The notes under the pieces: generated by a model
Told to the model about the DNA's origin: nothing
Seen by the model: the letters and a program-made list of their open reading frames with translations, nothing else
The model's database searches: none
Shown: positions 42,979 through 51,782 of the stretch, in pieces
How positions within the stretch are numbered: the first letter of the stretch is position 1
Layout of the letters: each line of letters starts with the position of its first letter
Made by a program: the position numbers and the translations under genes
Source of the DNA: Streptomyces sp. CBMA152
Lineage (GTDB): Bacteria; Actinomycetota; Actinomycetes; Streptomycetales; Streptomycetaceae
DNA: 64,000 nt
Direction of reading: 5' to 3'
Assembly: GCF_014596475.1 (NCBI RefSeq)
Contig: NZ_MECJ01000007.1
Coordinates: 1 to 64,000, forward strand

Positions 42979-44196
42979 GTGTCCAATTCGCCGGTGAGAG
43001 CGCAGGCCAGGGGGGCCGTACGAGTGTCCGCAGGCAGTGATTCCGCTGTGGGCGAACAGCCCGCTGCTAAACCGAAAAAAGCCGCGAAAGAATCAAAATC
43101 AGCCAATCGGGCCGCGTCGACGGCGTCCACGCCGCCGTCCGCCCCGGGCGCGTCGCCCACCCCGGCCACGCGCGCGAAGGCGCCGGTGAAGAAGGCGGCG
43201 GCAGGCAAGAAGACCGCATCGGCAGCAGCAAAGAAGGTCTCGGTGGCAGAGAAGGCCTCGGCAGCCAAGAAGGCTTCGGCTGCGAAGACGGCCCCGGCCG
43301 CGAAGAAGGCCACGTCGGCGAGCCAGGCCACCGCCAAGAAGGCCGCTGCCAAGAAGCAGGCCGCCAAGAGCGCCACCGTCACCAAGAAGCCCGCCGCCAC
43401 CAAGCCCACCACCCAGCAGACGGCCGCCAAACCCGAGTCCCACCTCGCCATGGTCCGCCGCGCCCGCCGGATCAACCGCGAGCTCGCCGAGGTGTACCCG
43501 TACGCCCACCCCGAGCTCGACTTCCGTAACCCCTTCGAGCTGCTGGTCGCCACCGTCCTGTCGGCCCAGACCACCGACCTGCGGGTCAACCAGACGACAC
43601 CCGCGCTGTTCGCCGCGTATCCGACTCCGGAGGAGCTGGCGGCGGCGAACCCGGAGGACGTCGAGGAGCTGATCCGGCCGACCGGGTTCTTCCGGGCCAA
43701 GACCAAGTCGATCATGGGCCTCGCGGCCGCCCTCCGCGACGACTTCGGGGGGAACGTGCCGGGCCGTCTCGACGACCTGGTGAAGCTCCCGGGAGTGGGC
43801 CGCAAGACGGCGAACGTGGTGCTCGGCAACGCCTTCGGCGTTCCCGGCATCACCGTCGACACGCACTTCGGCCGTCTCGTACGCCGCTGGAAGTGGACGG
43901 ACGAGGAGGACCCGGTCAAGGTCGAGGCCGTGGTCGCCGAGATCTTCCCGAAGAGCGAGTGGACGATGCTCTCGCACCGCGTCGTCTTCCACGGCCGCCG
44001 CATCTGCCACGCCCGCAAGCCCGCCTGCGGCGCCTGCCCGATCGCCCCGCTCTGCCCGGCGTACGGGGAGGGCGAGACGGACCCGGAGAAGGCGAAGAAG
44101 CTCCTGAAGTACGAGAAGGGCGGCCTCCCGGGCCAGCGCCTCACCCCGCCCCCGGACTACCCGGGCCTGTCCGCGCGCCCACTGGGGGCCGGATGA
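42979..44196 (+). CDS. nth: Endonuclease III with a long Lys/Ala-rich N-terminal tail
   Basis: The C-terminal 250 residues are a standard endonuclease III: helix-hairpin-helix [14 protein letters not shown] with the catalytic Lys, catalytic Asp in [10 protein letters not shown], and a 4Fe-4S cluster motif C-x6-C-x2-C-x5-C ([17 protein letters not shown]). It removes oxidised pyrimidines and nicks abasic sites. The first 150 residues are unusual, with repeated AAKK, SAAKK and AKKAA units like a histone H1 or HupS tail. TAGGCT ends six bases before the GTG at 42979 (leaderless), while GTG 43024 has a G-rich ribosome binding site; both give the tail. Confidence 0.93.
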   Translation: MSNSPVRAQARGAVRVSAGSDSAVGEQPAAKPKKAAKESKSANRAASTASTPPSAPGASPTPATRAKAPVKKAAAGKKTASAAAKKVSVAEKASAAKKASAAKTAPAAKKATSASQATAKKAAAKKQAAKSATVTKKPAATKPTTQQTAAKPESHLAMVRRARRINRELAEVYPYAHPELDFRNPFELLVATVLSAQTTDLRVNQTTPALFAAYPTPEELAAANPEDVEELIRPTGFFRAKTKSIMGLAAALRDDFGGNVPGRLDDLVKLPGVGRKTANVVLGNAFGVPGITVDTHFGRLVRRWKWTDEEDPVKVEAVVAEIFPKSEWTMLSHRVVFHGRRICHARKPACGACPIAPLCPAYGEGETDPEKAKKLLKYEKGGLPGQRLTPPPDYPGLSARPLGAG

Positions 44197-44351
44197 CGGG
44201 AGCCCCGACGGCACAGGCCCGATGAGGGCACAGACCCCAGGACGGCGAAGGCCCGATGACGGCAATGACTCGATGGCACAGGCCCGATGACGGCGACGGA
44301 ACGAATGCGACCGGCCCGCACGTTGAGACCGGTGGAACGACGGGGGTGCCC

Positions 44352-45092
44352 ATGACGCACGCGAGCGACACCAGCAAGACGTACGACAGGTTCAAGGGCG
44401 GCGACGGCCGTGGCGGCGGCGACAGCGGCCCCGCCGTCAGCCGCGACGGCCTGCCCGACTGGCTGGACCCCGTCGCGCGCGCGGCCGACGACATCGAGCC
44501 GCTCCAGCTGAGCCGGTTCCTGCCGCCGGAGAGCGGGGACGGGCGGCAGTCCGCCGTCCTCATCCTGTTCGGCGAGGGCCCGCGCGGGCCCGAGCTGCTG
44601 CTCATGGAGCGCGCCAGCCAGCTGCGCTCGCACGGCGGCCAGCCCTCCTTCCCGGGCGGCGCCCTCGACCCCGAGGACGGCGACCCGCAGACCACCGGCC
44701 CGCTGCGCGCCGCCCTGCGCGAGGCCGAGGAGGAGACGGGCCTCGACCCCGAAGGGGTCCAGATCTTCGGTGTGCTGCCCCGGCTCTACATCCCGGTGAG
44801 CGCCTTCGTGGTCACGCCGGTGCTCGGCTGGTGGCGCGAGCCGAGCGCGGTGCGGGCGGTGGACGCGGCGGAGACCGCCCGGGTCTTCACGGTCCCCGTG
44901 GCGGATCTCACGGACCCGGCCAACCGTGCGACCGCCGTGCACCCGCGCGGCCACGCAGGACCGGCCTTTCTGGTCGAATCCGCCCTCGTCTGGGGCTTCA
45001 CGGCCGGGGTGATCGACCGGTTGCTGCACTTCTCGGGCTGGGAGCGGCCCTGGGATCGCACCAGGCGGGTCCCGCTCGACTGGCACGCGTGA
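44352..45092 (+). CDS. Nudix hydrolase, CoA pyrophosphatase-like
   Basis: The protein of about 246 residues has the CoA-type Nudix signature: LRSHGGQPSFPGGALDPED followed by LREAEEETGLDPEGV. The LMERASQLRSHGGQ segment is typical of NUDT7/YeaB enzymes, which cut CoA and its derivatives. The ATG at 44352 is chosen from the GGGGGTG upstream; a GTG six bases earlier or ATG 44256 are possible. It lies between nth and the MarP-like protease, the same order as mycobacterial Rv3674c, Rv3672c and Rv3671c (with an extra thioredoxin gene there). Confidence 0.9.
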   Translation: MTHASDTSKTYDRFKGGDGRGGGDSGPAVSRDGLPDWLDPVARAADDIEPLQLSRFLPPESGDGRQSAVLILFGEGPRGPELLLMERASQLRSHGGQPSFPGGALDPEDGDPQTTGPLRAALREAEEETGLDPEGVQIFGVLPRLYIPVSAFVVTPVLGWWREPSAVRAVDAAETARVFTVPVADLTDPANRATAVHPRGHAGPAFLVESALVWGFTAGVIDRLLHFSGWERPWDRTRRVPLDWHA

Positions 45093-45104
45093 CAGGCTGA
45101 CCCC

Positions 45105-46331
45105 GTGAACGTGCTGGACATCCTGTTGCTGGTCGCCGCCGTGTGGTTCGCGATCGTCGGCTACCGCCAGGGCTTCGTCGTCGGCATCCTGTCGGTGATC
45201 GGCTTTCTCGGCGGTGGTCTCATCGCCGTGTATCTGCTGCCGGTCATCTGGGATCAGCTCACCGACAAGCGGGAAGTGTCGACCACCGCCGCGATCGTCG
45301 CGGTCGTGGTCGTGATCGTCTGCGCCTCCGTGGGCCAGGCCTTCACCACCCATCTGGGCAACAAACTGCGCCAGCACATCACCTGGTCGCCCGCGCGCGC
45401 CCTGGACGCCACGGGCGGCGCGCTGGTCAACGTCCTCGCGATGCTCCTGGTCGCCTGGCTGATCGGCACCGCGCTCTCCCCGCTGGCCGACCCCCAGCAG
45501 GACCCCCAGCGGCCCGGCAACGCCCTGGGCAGGGCCGTCGACGACTCGCGCATCCTGCACGGCATCGACAAGGCGATGCCCAAGCAGGCGCACACCTGGT
45601 TCTCGGACTTCTCCTCGATGCTCGCGAAGAACGGGCTGCCGCAGGTCTTCGCCCCGTTCACGCACGAGTCGATCACGCAGGTCCCGGCCCCCGACCCGGC
45701 GCTCGCGGGCAGCCCGGTCGCGGCCCGCGCCAAGAGCTCCATCGTCAAGATCACCGGCACCGCCCCGAGCTGCGGCAAGCGCCTGGAAGGCACCGGCTTC
45801 GTCTTCGCCGATCGCCGCGTGATGACCAACGCCCACGTAGTGGGCGGTGTGGACGACCCCAAGATCCAGATAGGCGGTCAGGGCCGGACGTACGACGCGA
45901 CGGTCGTGCTCTACGACTGGCGCCGCGACATCGCCGTCCTGGACGTCCCGGACCTGCGCGCCCCGGCGCTGCACTTCACCTCCGAGGCCGCCCACAGCGG
46001 CAGCGGCGCCATCGTGGCGGGCTTCCCCGAGGACCAGCCGTACGACGTGCGTGCCGCGCGCGTCCGCGGCCGCATCACCCCGCCCGGCCCCGACATCTAC
46101 CACCGCGGCACCGTGACCCGCGAGGTCTACTCGCTGTTCACGACGGTCCGCCCCGGCAACTCCGGCGGCCCGCTGCTCACCCCCGACGGCAAGGTCTACG
46201 GCGTCGTCTTCGCCAAGTCCCTCGACGACCCGAACACCGGCTACGCGCTGACGGCCGCCGAGATCCGCGAGGACGTCCAGCTGGGCCGCACCGCCAACCA
46301 GCAGGTCGACAGCCAGCAGTGCGCCCTCTGA
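45105..46331 (+). CDS. MarP-like membrane serine protease (CvpA plus trypsin domains)
   Basis: Four membrane helices in the first 125 residues form a CvpA-type domain. An extracytoplasmic trypsin-like domain follows, with His244 (MTNAHVVGG), Asp275 (WRRDIAVLDV) and Ser353 (GNSGGPLL). Cys223 and Cys406 stand at the two ends of the protease domain, matching the regulatory disulfide of mycobacterial MarP. MarP is needed there for acid and oxidative resistance and cleaves a wall hydrolase. CAGGCT ends six bases before the GTG, so an extra leaderless start is possible besides read-through from the Nudix gene 12 bases upstream. Confidence 0.92.
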   Translation: MNVLDILLLVAAVWFAIVGYRQGFVVGILSVIGFLGGGLIAVYLLPVIWDQLTDKREVSTTAAIVAVVVVIVCASVGQAFTTHLGNKLRQHITWSPARALDATGGALVNVLAMLLVAWLIGTALSPLADPQQDPQRPGNALGRAVDDSRILHGIDKAMPKQAHTWFSDFSSMLAKNGLPQVFAPFTHESITQVPAPDPALAGSPVAARAKSSIVKITGTAPSCGKRLEGTGFVFADRRVMTNAHVVGGVDDPKIQIGGQGRTYDATVVLYDWRRDIAVLDVPDLRAPALHFTSEAAHSGSGAIVAGFPEDQPYDVRAARVRGRITPPGPDIYHRGTVTREVYSLFTTVRPGNSGGPLLTPDGKVYGVVFAKSLDDPNTGYALTAAEIREDVQLGRTANQQVDSQQCAL

Positions 46332-46399
46332 CCCGCCGCACGGCCGCCCCGACGGCCCTCTGACGCCCCCGCCTGACCCTGGACCCTGGAGAGGCCGGA

Positions 46400-47740
46400 A
46401 TGCGACTGACGATCCTCGGCGGCGGCGGTTTCCGCGTCCCGCTGGTGTACGGCGCCCTGCTGCGCGACCACGAGCCCGGCCGGATCACCGAGGTCACGCT
46501 GCACGACGTGGACGCGGCCCGCCTCACCGCCATCGCCAGGGTCCTCGCCGACCAGGCGCACGGCATCCCGGACGCGCCCCTCGTGCACGCCACCACCGAC
46601 CTCGACGAGGCGCTGACCGGCACCGACTTCGTCTTCTCCGCGATCCGCGTCGGGGGCCTGGCGGGCCGCGCCGCCGACGAGCGCGTGGCGCTGGCCGAGG
46701 GGGTCCTGGGCCAGGAGACGGTCGGCGCGGGCGGCATCGCGTACGGACTGCGGACCGTGCCCGTGGCGGACGCCGTCGCTCAGCGGATCAAGGCGCTCGC
46801 CCCCGACGCCTGGGTCATCAACTTCACCAACCCGGCCGGTCTCGTCACCGAGGCCATGGCCCGCCACCTGGGCGAACGCGTCATCGGCATCTGCGACTCA
46901 CCGGTCGGCCTGGCCCGCCGCGTGGCCCGCACGGTCGGTGCCGACCCCGACGTCGTACGCCTGGACTACGCGGGCCTGAACCACCTGGGCTGGCTGCACG
47001 GTCTGTACGAGGGCGAACAGGACGTACTGCCGCGCCTGTTCGCCGACGACAAGCTGCTGACCTCGTTCGAGGAGGGCCGCCTCTTCGGCGCCGAGTGGCT
47101 GCGCTCGCTCGGCTCGGTGCCCAACGAGTATCTGCACTACTACTACTTCAACCGCGAGGCCGTGGCCGCGTACCAGCAGGCCGAGCGCACGCGCGGCGCG
47201 TTCCTCCTCGACCAGCAGGCGCGCTTCTACACGACCGTCGCCGACGGCGCGCACGCGTGGGACGCCTGGGACCGTACGCGGGCCGAGCGCGAGGCCACGT
47301 ACATGAACGAGAACCGGGAGGTCTCGGGCGCGGGCGAGCGCGCCGCCGACGACATGCAGTCCGGTGGGTACGAGAAGGTCGCCCTCGCGCTGATGCGCGC
47401 CATCGCGCGCGACGAGGCCGCCACGCTGATCCTCAACGTGCGCAACGGCGCGTCGCTCGACGCCCTCGACACCGAGGCCGTCATCGAGATCCCGTGCCGC
47501 ATCGACGCGTCAGGCCCGCGCCCGCTGCCCGTCACCCAGCTGACCGGCCATGAGGCGGGCCTGGTCAGCGCGGTGAAGGCGGTCGAGCGGTGCGTCCTGG
47601 AAGCGGCCGAGAGCGGGTCCGCGCGGACGGCGGTCAAGGCGTTCGCCCTGCACCCGCTGGTCGACTCCGTCCAGGTCGCCAGACGGCTCCTGGACGGCTA
47701 CCGCGCGGCCCACCCGGGCCTCGCCTATCTGCGCCCGTAA
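46400..47740 (+). CDS. Glycoside hydrolase family 4, 6-phospho-beta-glucosidase-like
   Basis: The 446-residue enzyme opens with an NAD-binding motif, LTILGGGGFRVPL, and has family 4 features: NFTNPAGLVTEAM, ICDSPVGLARR (metal-binding Cys), YAGLNHLGWL (metal-binding His) and the catalytic Tyr region EYLHYYYFNREAV. GH4 enzymes cleave glycosides by an NAD- and Mn-dependent redox mechanism. No PTS or sugar ABC gene is adjacent, so the natural substrate is open. The gene interrupts the MarP/EphE order that is conserved in mycobacteria. Confidence 0.93.
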   Translation: MRLTILGGGGFRVPLVYGALLRDHEPGRITEVTLHDVDAARLTAIARVLADQAHGIPDAPLVHATTDLDEALTGTDFVFSAIRVGGLAGRAADERVALAEGVLGQETVGAGGIAYGLRTVPVADAVAQRIKALAPDAWVINFTNPAGLVTEAMARHLGERVIGICDSPVGLARRVARTVGADPDVVRLDYAGLNHLGWLHGLYEGEQDVLPRLFADDKLLTSFEEGRLFGAEWLRSLGSVPNEYLHYYYFNREAVAAYQQAERTRGAFLLDQQARFYTTVADGAHAWDAWDRTRAEREATYMNENREVSGAGERAADDMQSGGYEKVALALMRAIARDEAATLILNVRNGASLDALDTEAVIEIPCRIDASGPRPLPVTQLTGHEAGLVSAVKAVERCVLEAAESGSARTAVKAFALHPLVDSVQVARRLLDGYRAAHPGLAYLRP

Positions 47741-48068
47741 GTTCTGTTGCGTACGTTCTCGTTACGTACGTGAATGGCGCAGCCGGGCCGAGACCCAGCG
47801 GGCCCGGCGACGGAGGATGCGCGGAATCCCGAGTTGGGGATCATGGCCCTGACCTTGCGGGCCGCCCCTCTCGTGCGAAATCGGCGCGGTGGCCGAGCGG
47901 CGGTTGCGTGCTGCGTCACCGTAGTCGTGCGTCCAGCCCATACCCCGACGTCTGCCCGTGCCCCAAGGTCGGTAATCGCCTCTCGGGGGGCCAATTGGCC
48001 TATGCGCCGGGCATTTGGCTGTTCGTCAGACAACTGTTCCTGTCCGCTCACGGGAGCGTTTGGCCGGA
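47741..48068. other. Intergenic region after the GH4 gene
   Basis: This 328-base region lies between convergent genes. It begins with GCGTACGTTCTCGTTACGTACGT (arms ACGTACG-like), a possible hairpin. An open frame at 47774-48103 has no ribosome binding site and runs into the 3' end of the opposite gene, so it is not called. Confidence 0.5.
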
Positions 48069-49025
48069 TCAGCGGTCGGGTTCGGGATCCTTCAGCCAGT
48101 TGACCAGTTCGGTGGAGAACGCGGCCGGGTCCTCCTCATGGGGGAAATGCCCCAGGCCGTCGAACAGCCGCCAGCGGTACGGCGCTTCGACGTACTCGCC
48201 GGAGCCCGCCGCGCTGCGGGTGCGCATCACCGGGTCGAGTGAACCGTGCAGATGCAGCGTCGGTACCCGTACCGGGCGCTTCATGCGGCGGTTGAACTGG
48301 ATGCCGTCGGGCCGCGCCATCGAGCGGACCATCCAGCGGTACGGCTCGATCGAGCAGTGCGCGGTCGACGGAATGGTCATCGCGCGCCGGTAGACCTCCA
48401 CCGCGTCGTCGTCCGGCGCCACCGGACCCGACCACTCCCGCATCAGCCGCCCCACCAGCGCCGCGTCGTCCGCGACGAGCTGACGCTCCGGCACCCACGG
48501 CCGCTGGAAGCCCCACACATACGAGCCCGCGCGCGACTGTGAGACGTCGGAGAGCATCGCCGAGCGCCAGCGCCTGGGGTGCGGCATCGACGACACGGCC
48601 AGGCGGCGCACCAGCTTGGGCCGCATCACGGCCGCCGTCCAGGCGAGATAGCCGCCCAGGTCGTGCCCGACGAGCGCCGCGTCGGGCTCGCCGAGCGACC
48701 GTACGACCCCGGTGATGTCCAGCGCGAGGTTGGCCGGGTCGTAGCCCCGGGGGGTGCGGTCGCTGCCGCCGACGCCCCGCAGGTCCATGGCGACCGCCCG
48801 GAAACCGGCGTCGGCGAGCGCGGTCAGCTGGTGGCGCCAGGTCCACCAGAACTGCGGGAAGCCGTGCAGCAGCAGCACCAGCGGCCCGTCGCCCAGCTCC
48901 GCGATGTGGAAGCGCGCACCGTTGGCGGCCACGTCCCGGTGGGTCCAGGGGCCGTCGATGCGGACGGGGCTGCCGTTGCCGCCGGGACTGCCCGTGGCGC
49001 CGTTACCGGTATCGGTTGCGGTCAT
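48069..49025 (-). CDS. Alpha/beta hydrolase, epoxide hydrolase (EphE) type
   Basis: The 318-residue enzyme has HGFPQFWW (54-61) at the oxyanion site, nucleophile Asp122 in VGHDLGGYLAW and catalytic His in GLGHFPHEE. A nucleophilic Asp and the HGFPxxW phrase are typical of epoxide hydrolases or haloalkane dehalogenases; the GHDLGG form favours epoxide hydrolase. Its start overlaps the stop of the holin-like gene by four bases. In M. tuberculosis, EphE (Rv3670) holds the same place next to Rv3669 and MarP. Confidence 0.92.
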   Translation of the reverse strand: MTATDTGNGATGSPGGNGSPVRIDGPWTHRDVAANGARFHIAELGDGPLVLLLHGFPQFWWTWRHQLTALADAGFRAVAMDLRGVGGSDRTPRGYDPANLALDITGVVRSLGEPDAALVGHDLGGYLAWTAAVMRPKLVRRLAVSSMPHPRRWRSAMLSDVSQSRAGSYVWGFQRPWVPERQLVADDAALVGRLMREWSGPVAPDDDAVEVYRRAMTIPSTAHCSIEPYRWMVRSMARPDGIQFNRRMKRPVRVPTLHLHGSLDPVMRTRSAAGSGEYVEAPYRWRLFDGLGHFPHEEDPAAFSTELVNWLKDPEPDR

Positions 49026-49480
49026 GCAGACGAGCGTGCCACAGCGGGGGCCGCTTCCGTGACCGGGCGGGGATGCGGCTTGACGCTCCCGAGCACCGCG
49101 GCCGTCTGCTTGGCCGAGGCGATCGACTTCTCCGGCGGCTTGACCTTCTTGAACTTGGTCACCGCGAGCAGCCCGAGCAGCGCCGCGAGCAGCAGATACG
49201 CCCCGCCCACGATCAGGAACGACCAGGCGAGCCCCAGCCCCAGGTTGTGGATCCCGTACGCCGCCGCGAAGCTCAGCACCGGCAGCGAGAACAGGACGAA
49301 CACGCCTGCGGTGCTGATGGCGAGGCCGCCGATCGCGCCGCGCTTGACGTCCTGGCGCAGCTCCGCCTTGGCGAGGGCGATCTCGTCGTGCACCAGCGCG
49401 GACATCTCGGCGGTCGCCGAGGCGACCAGCTGGCCGAGGCTGCGCTCGGCGCCGCCGGCGGTGTTGCTGGGGTCGCTCAT
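49022..49480 (-). CDS. Phage-holin-family (PF07332-type) membrane protein
   Basis: The 152-residue protein has an amphipathic N-terminal helix ending ALVHDEIALAKAELRQDVKR, two membrane helices (AIGGLAISTAGVFVLFSLPVL and SFLIVGGAYLLLAALLGLL, in part) and a basic tail with KKVKPPEKS. This is the common actinobacterial Phage_holin_3_6 family, which is not a phage lysis gene. Its function is unknown. It is translationally coupled to the epoxide-hydrolase-like gene and corresponds in position to Rv3669. Confidence 0.85.
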   Translation of the reverse strand: MSDPSNTAGGAERSLGQLVASATAEMSALVHDEIALAKAELRQDVKRGAIGGLAISTAGVFVLFSLPVLSFAAAYGIHNLGLGLAWSFLIVGGAYLLLAALLGLLAVTKFKKVKPPEKSIASAKQTAAVLGSVKPHPRPVTEAAPAVARSSA

Positions 49481-49578
49481 TCGCTGACTCCCTCTCCTCT
49501 TCTGCGGTCCCGTCGTCCCGGGTTCGTGCGGTCCCGGTCTCCCGGTCCGGATGTTCGTACTCCGGCCCAGATGTCAGA

Positions 49579-50997
49579 TCATGCCGGACGGCCGCCCTCG
49601 TCGCTCCCCGCCCCCGCCAGTTGCGCCAGGCGGCGGTGCTCGGCGGCCTTCTCCTCGTGGATCGCCGCCATCCGCAGGTGGTAGGCCGGATTGTCCTGTT
49701 CGTAACAGTCCGGGATGCCGTCGTGGTCCTCGTCGCGCTCCTCCTCCGCCACGAGCGCCTGATACCGCTTCACCCGCAGCTTGAGCAGTACGGTCGCGAG
49801 GGCGGCAGCGATCAACGACCCCATGAGTACGGCGGCCTTGATCTCGTCGGTCAGCGCCCCGGCGCCGTCGAAGGCCAGCTCGCCGATGAGCAGGGAGACG
49901 GTGAAGCCGATCCCGGCGAGCGTGGCCACGGCGAACACATCGGGCCAGGCCAGGTCGTCGTTGAGCTCCGCCTTGGTGAACCGCGCGGCGCACCACGTAC
50001 CGCCGAAGATGCCCACCGCCTTGCCGACCACGAGGCCGAGCACCACGCCGAGCGTCTCCGGCCGGGTGAAGACGTCGGCGAGCGCCCCGCCGGTGATCCC
50101 GACCCCGGCCGACATCAGCGCGAACAGCGGCACGGCGAGCCCGGCGGACAGCGGCCGCACCAGGTGCTCGATGTGCTCGCCGGGCGAGTGCTCCTCGCCC
50201 TCGCGCCGGGTGCAGCGCAGCATCAGACCCATGGCGACGCCCGCGATGGTGGCGTGGACGCCGCTGTTGTACATCAGCCCCCAGATGACCAGGGCCAACG
50301 GTACGTACACGTACCAGCCCCGTATGCCCTTGCGCAGCAGCAGCCAGAAGACGGCGAGCCCGACGACGGACCCGCCGAGCGCGGCGTAGTCGATCTCCTT
50401 GGTGAAGAAGACGGCGATGATGAGAATGGCGAAAAGATCGTCGACGACGGCGAGCGTGAGCAGGAACGCGCGCAGGGCGCTGGGCAGCGACGTCCCGATG
50501 ACGGCGAGCACGGCGAGCGCGAACGCGATGTCGGTCGCGGTCGGCACCGCCCACCCGTCCATCGACCCGCCGCCCACGGTGTTGACCAGCGCGTAGACGA
50601 GCGCGGGCACGGCCATGCCGCAGATCGCGGCGATCACCGGCAGCGCGGCGGCCTTGGGATCCCGCAGCTCCCCGGCGACCAGCTCGCGCTTGAGCTCGAT
50701 CCCGGCGACGAAGAAGAACACGGCGAGCAGCCCGTCGGCGGCCCAGTGCTGCAGGGAGAGGTCAAGCCCGAGCGAACCGATCCCGACATGGAAGTCCCGA
50801 AGGGCGTCATAGCTCGCCCCCAGGGTGTTGGCCCAGATCAGCGCGGCTATGGCGGCGACGAGGAGCAGCACGCCACCGACGGTCTCGGCCCGCAGCGCAT
50901 CGGCGACGAAGTTCCGCTCGGGCAACGAAAGCCGCCCAAGAAACTTCCGACGGCTGTCGCTGTCGCTGCTGTCATTACGGGATACGGGCGCGGCCAC
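49579..50997 (-). CDS. nhaA: Na+/H+ antiporter NhaA with acidic C-terminal extension
   Basis: The product of about 472 residues starts at a GTG with GGAGGT upstream. It has the NhaA pattern of 11-12 helices, with FFFVAGIELKRELVAGEL and the ion-binding aspartates in ATDIAFALAVLAV and LAVVDDLFAILII. Those motifs sit in the characteristic NhaA crossing-helix region. The antiporter exports Na+ in exchange for protons. The last 60 residues are hydrophilic and carry RDEDHDGIPDCYE, a DxDxDGxxD loop like calcium-binding repeats, which is not part of the core family. Confidence 0.94.
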   Translation of the reverse strand: MAAPVSRNDSSDSDSRRKFLGRLSLPERNFVADALRAETVGGVLLLVAAIAALIWANTLGASYDALRDFHVGIGSLGLDLSLQHWAADGLLAVFFFVAGIELKRELVAGELRDPKAAALPVIAAICGMAVPALVYALVNTVGGGSMDGWAVPTATDIAFALAVLAVIGTSLPSALRAFLLTLAVVDDLFAILIIAVFFTKEIDYAALGGSVVGLAVFWLLLRKGIRGWYVYVPLALVIWGLMYNSGVHATIAGVAMGLMLRCTRREGEEHSPGEHIEHLVRPLSAGLAVPLFALMSAGVGITGGALADVFTRPETLGVVLGLVVGKAVGIFGGTWCAARFTKAELNDDLAWPDVFAVATLAGIGFTVSLLIGELAFDGAGALTDEIKAAVLMGSLIAAALATVLLKLRVKRYQALVAEEERDEDHDGIPDCYEQDNPAYHLRMAAIHEEKAAEHRRLAQLAGAGSDEGGRPA

Positions 50998-51782
50998 GGG
51001 GGACGACCTCCGGTCGGTTCGGCGGGCATGACAAAGCACATTGCCGACCAGACTTCCCGGCACACCTGGGTCTCGCTGACAGATCCCTTTCGCGGATCAC
51101 TCGGGTGTGGTCCCTCTGGGGGATCCCTCTTGTCGCGCCATTGACGCGATCCTTACTTTACCTAACTCTTTACTCGGCCGCAGGGATGAATCCGGCGATC
51201 TTCACTTTATGGGCTGTGAAGGCGTGCGGCGCGGGGGCGCGGGTGGGGGGGGAGGGGGCCGGGTGGCCCGGGGCGCCGGTGGGGTGCGGGCGCGGCAAAT
51301 TCAGCCCCTCTGGTGGGTGAGGAGCGGGGTCGGGGGCGGAGCCCCGAGGCGGGGTGCGGGGGCCGCAGGCCCCGCCTACCCACCTACCCGGGCGGGGTGC
51401 AGGGGCCGCAGCCCAGTTCACGCACCCACATAGGTCTGGGTCCGGGGCGAGAGCCCCGAGATGGAGCAGGGGCGGAGCCCGGGCCTACCCACCCACCCAG
51501 CGGGGCGCAGCCCTGTTCACCCACCCACCCGCAGCCGGGGTCCGGGGTGGAGTCCCGCCGCCCACCCACCCCAGCGGGGTCCGGGGCGGAGCCCCGAGGT
51601 GGGGTGCAGGGGCCGCAGGCCCCGCAAAGGGGGCCGGGGCGCAGCCCCGGGAAACTCTCCTCCTCCCACCTCAACCCCCACCCACCCCCGGAGGGTTAAG
51701 GGAACGGGCGGGGTGGGGAAAACGCCGGAGGCCCAGCCACGCACCACGCGCAGCCGGGCCTCCACGACCTCCCAGGGGGCCG
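50998..51782. repeat. Low-complexity GC-rich intergenic region
   Basis: This 785-base region lies between nhaA and acs. Near 51133-51172 it has an A/T-richer promoter-like stretch (TTGACGCGATCCTTACTTTACC). From about 51300 to 51715 it is made of shuffled short units: GGGGCGGAGCCCCG hairpins, GGGGTGCAGGGGCCGCAGGC and CCTACCCACCCACCC. No gene is supported on either strand; the open frames are products of the repeat. Confidence 0.7.

Noticed and set aside
47774..48103. A 109-codon plus-strand gene after the GH4 gene
   Set aside because: It has no ribosome binding site and no recognisable domain. It overlaps the end of the opposite hydrolase gene.
49022..49480. A prophage lysis gene
   Set aside because: The product matches the general actinobacterial holin-like family and is coupled to a metabolic hydrolase gene. 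There are no other phage genes.
51300..51715. A CRISPR array
   Set aside because: The repeats vary in length and order, have no unique spacers of uniform size, and no cas gene is near.
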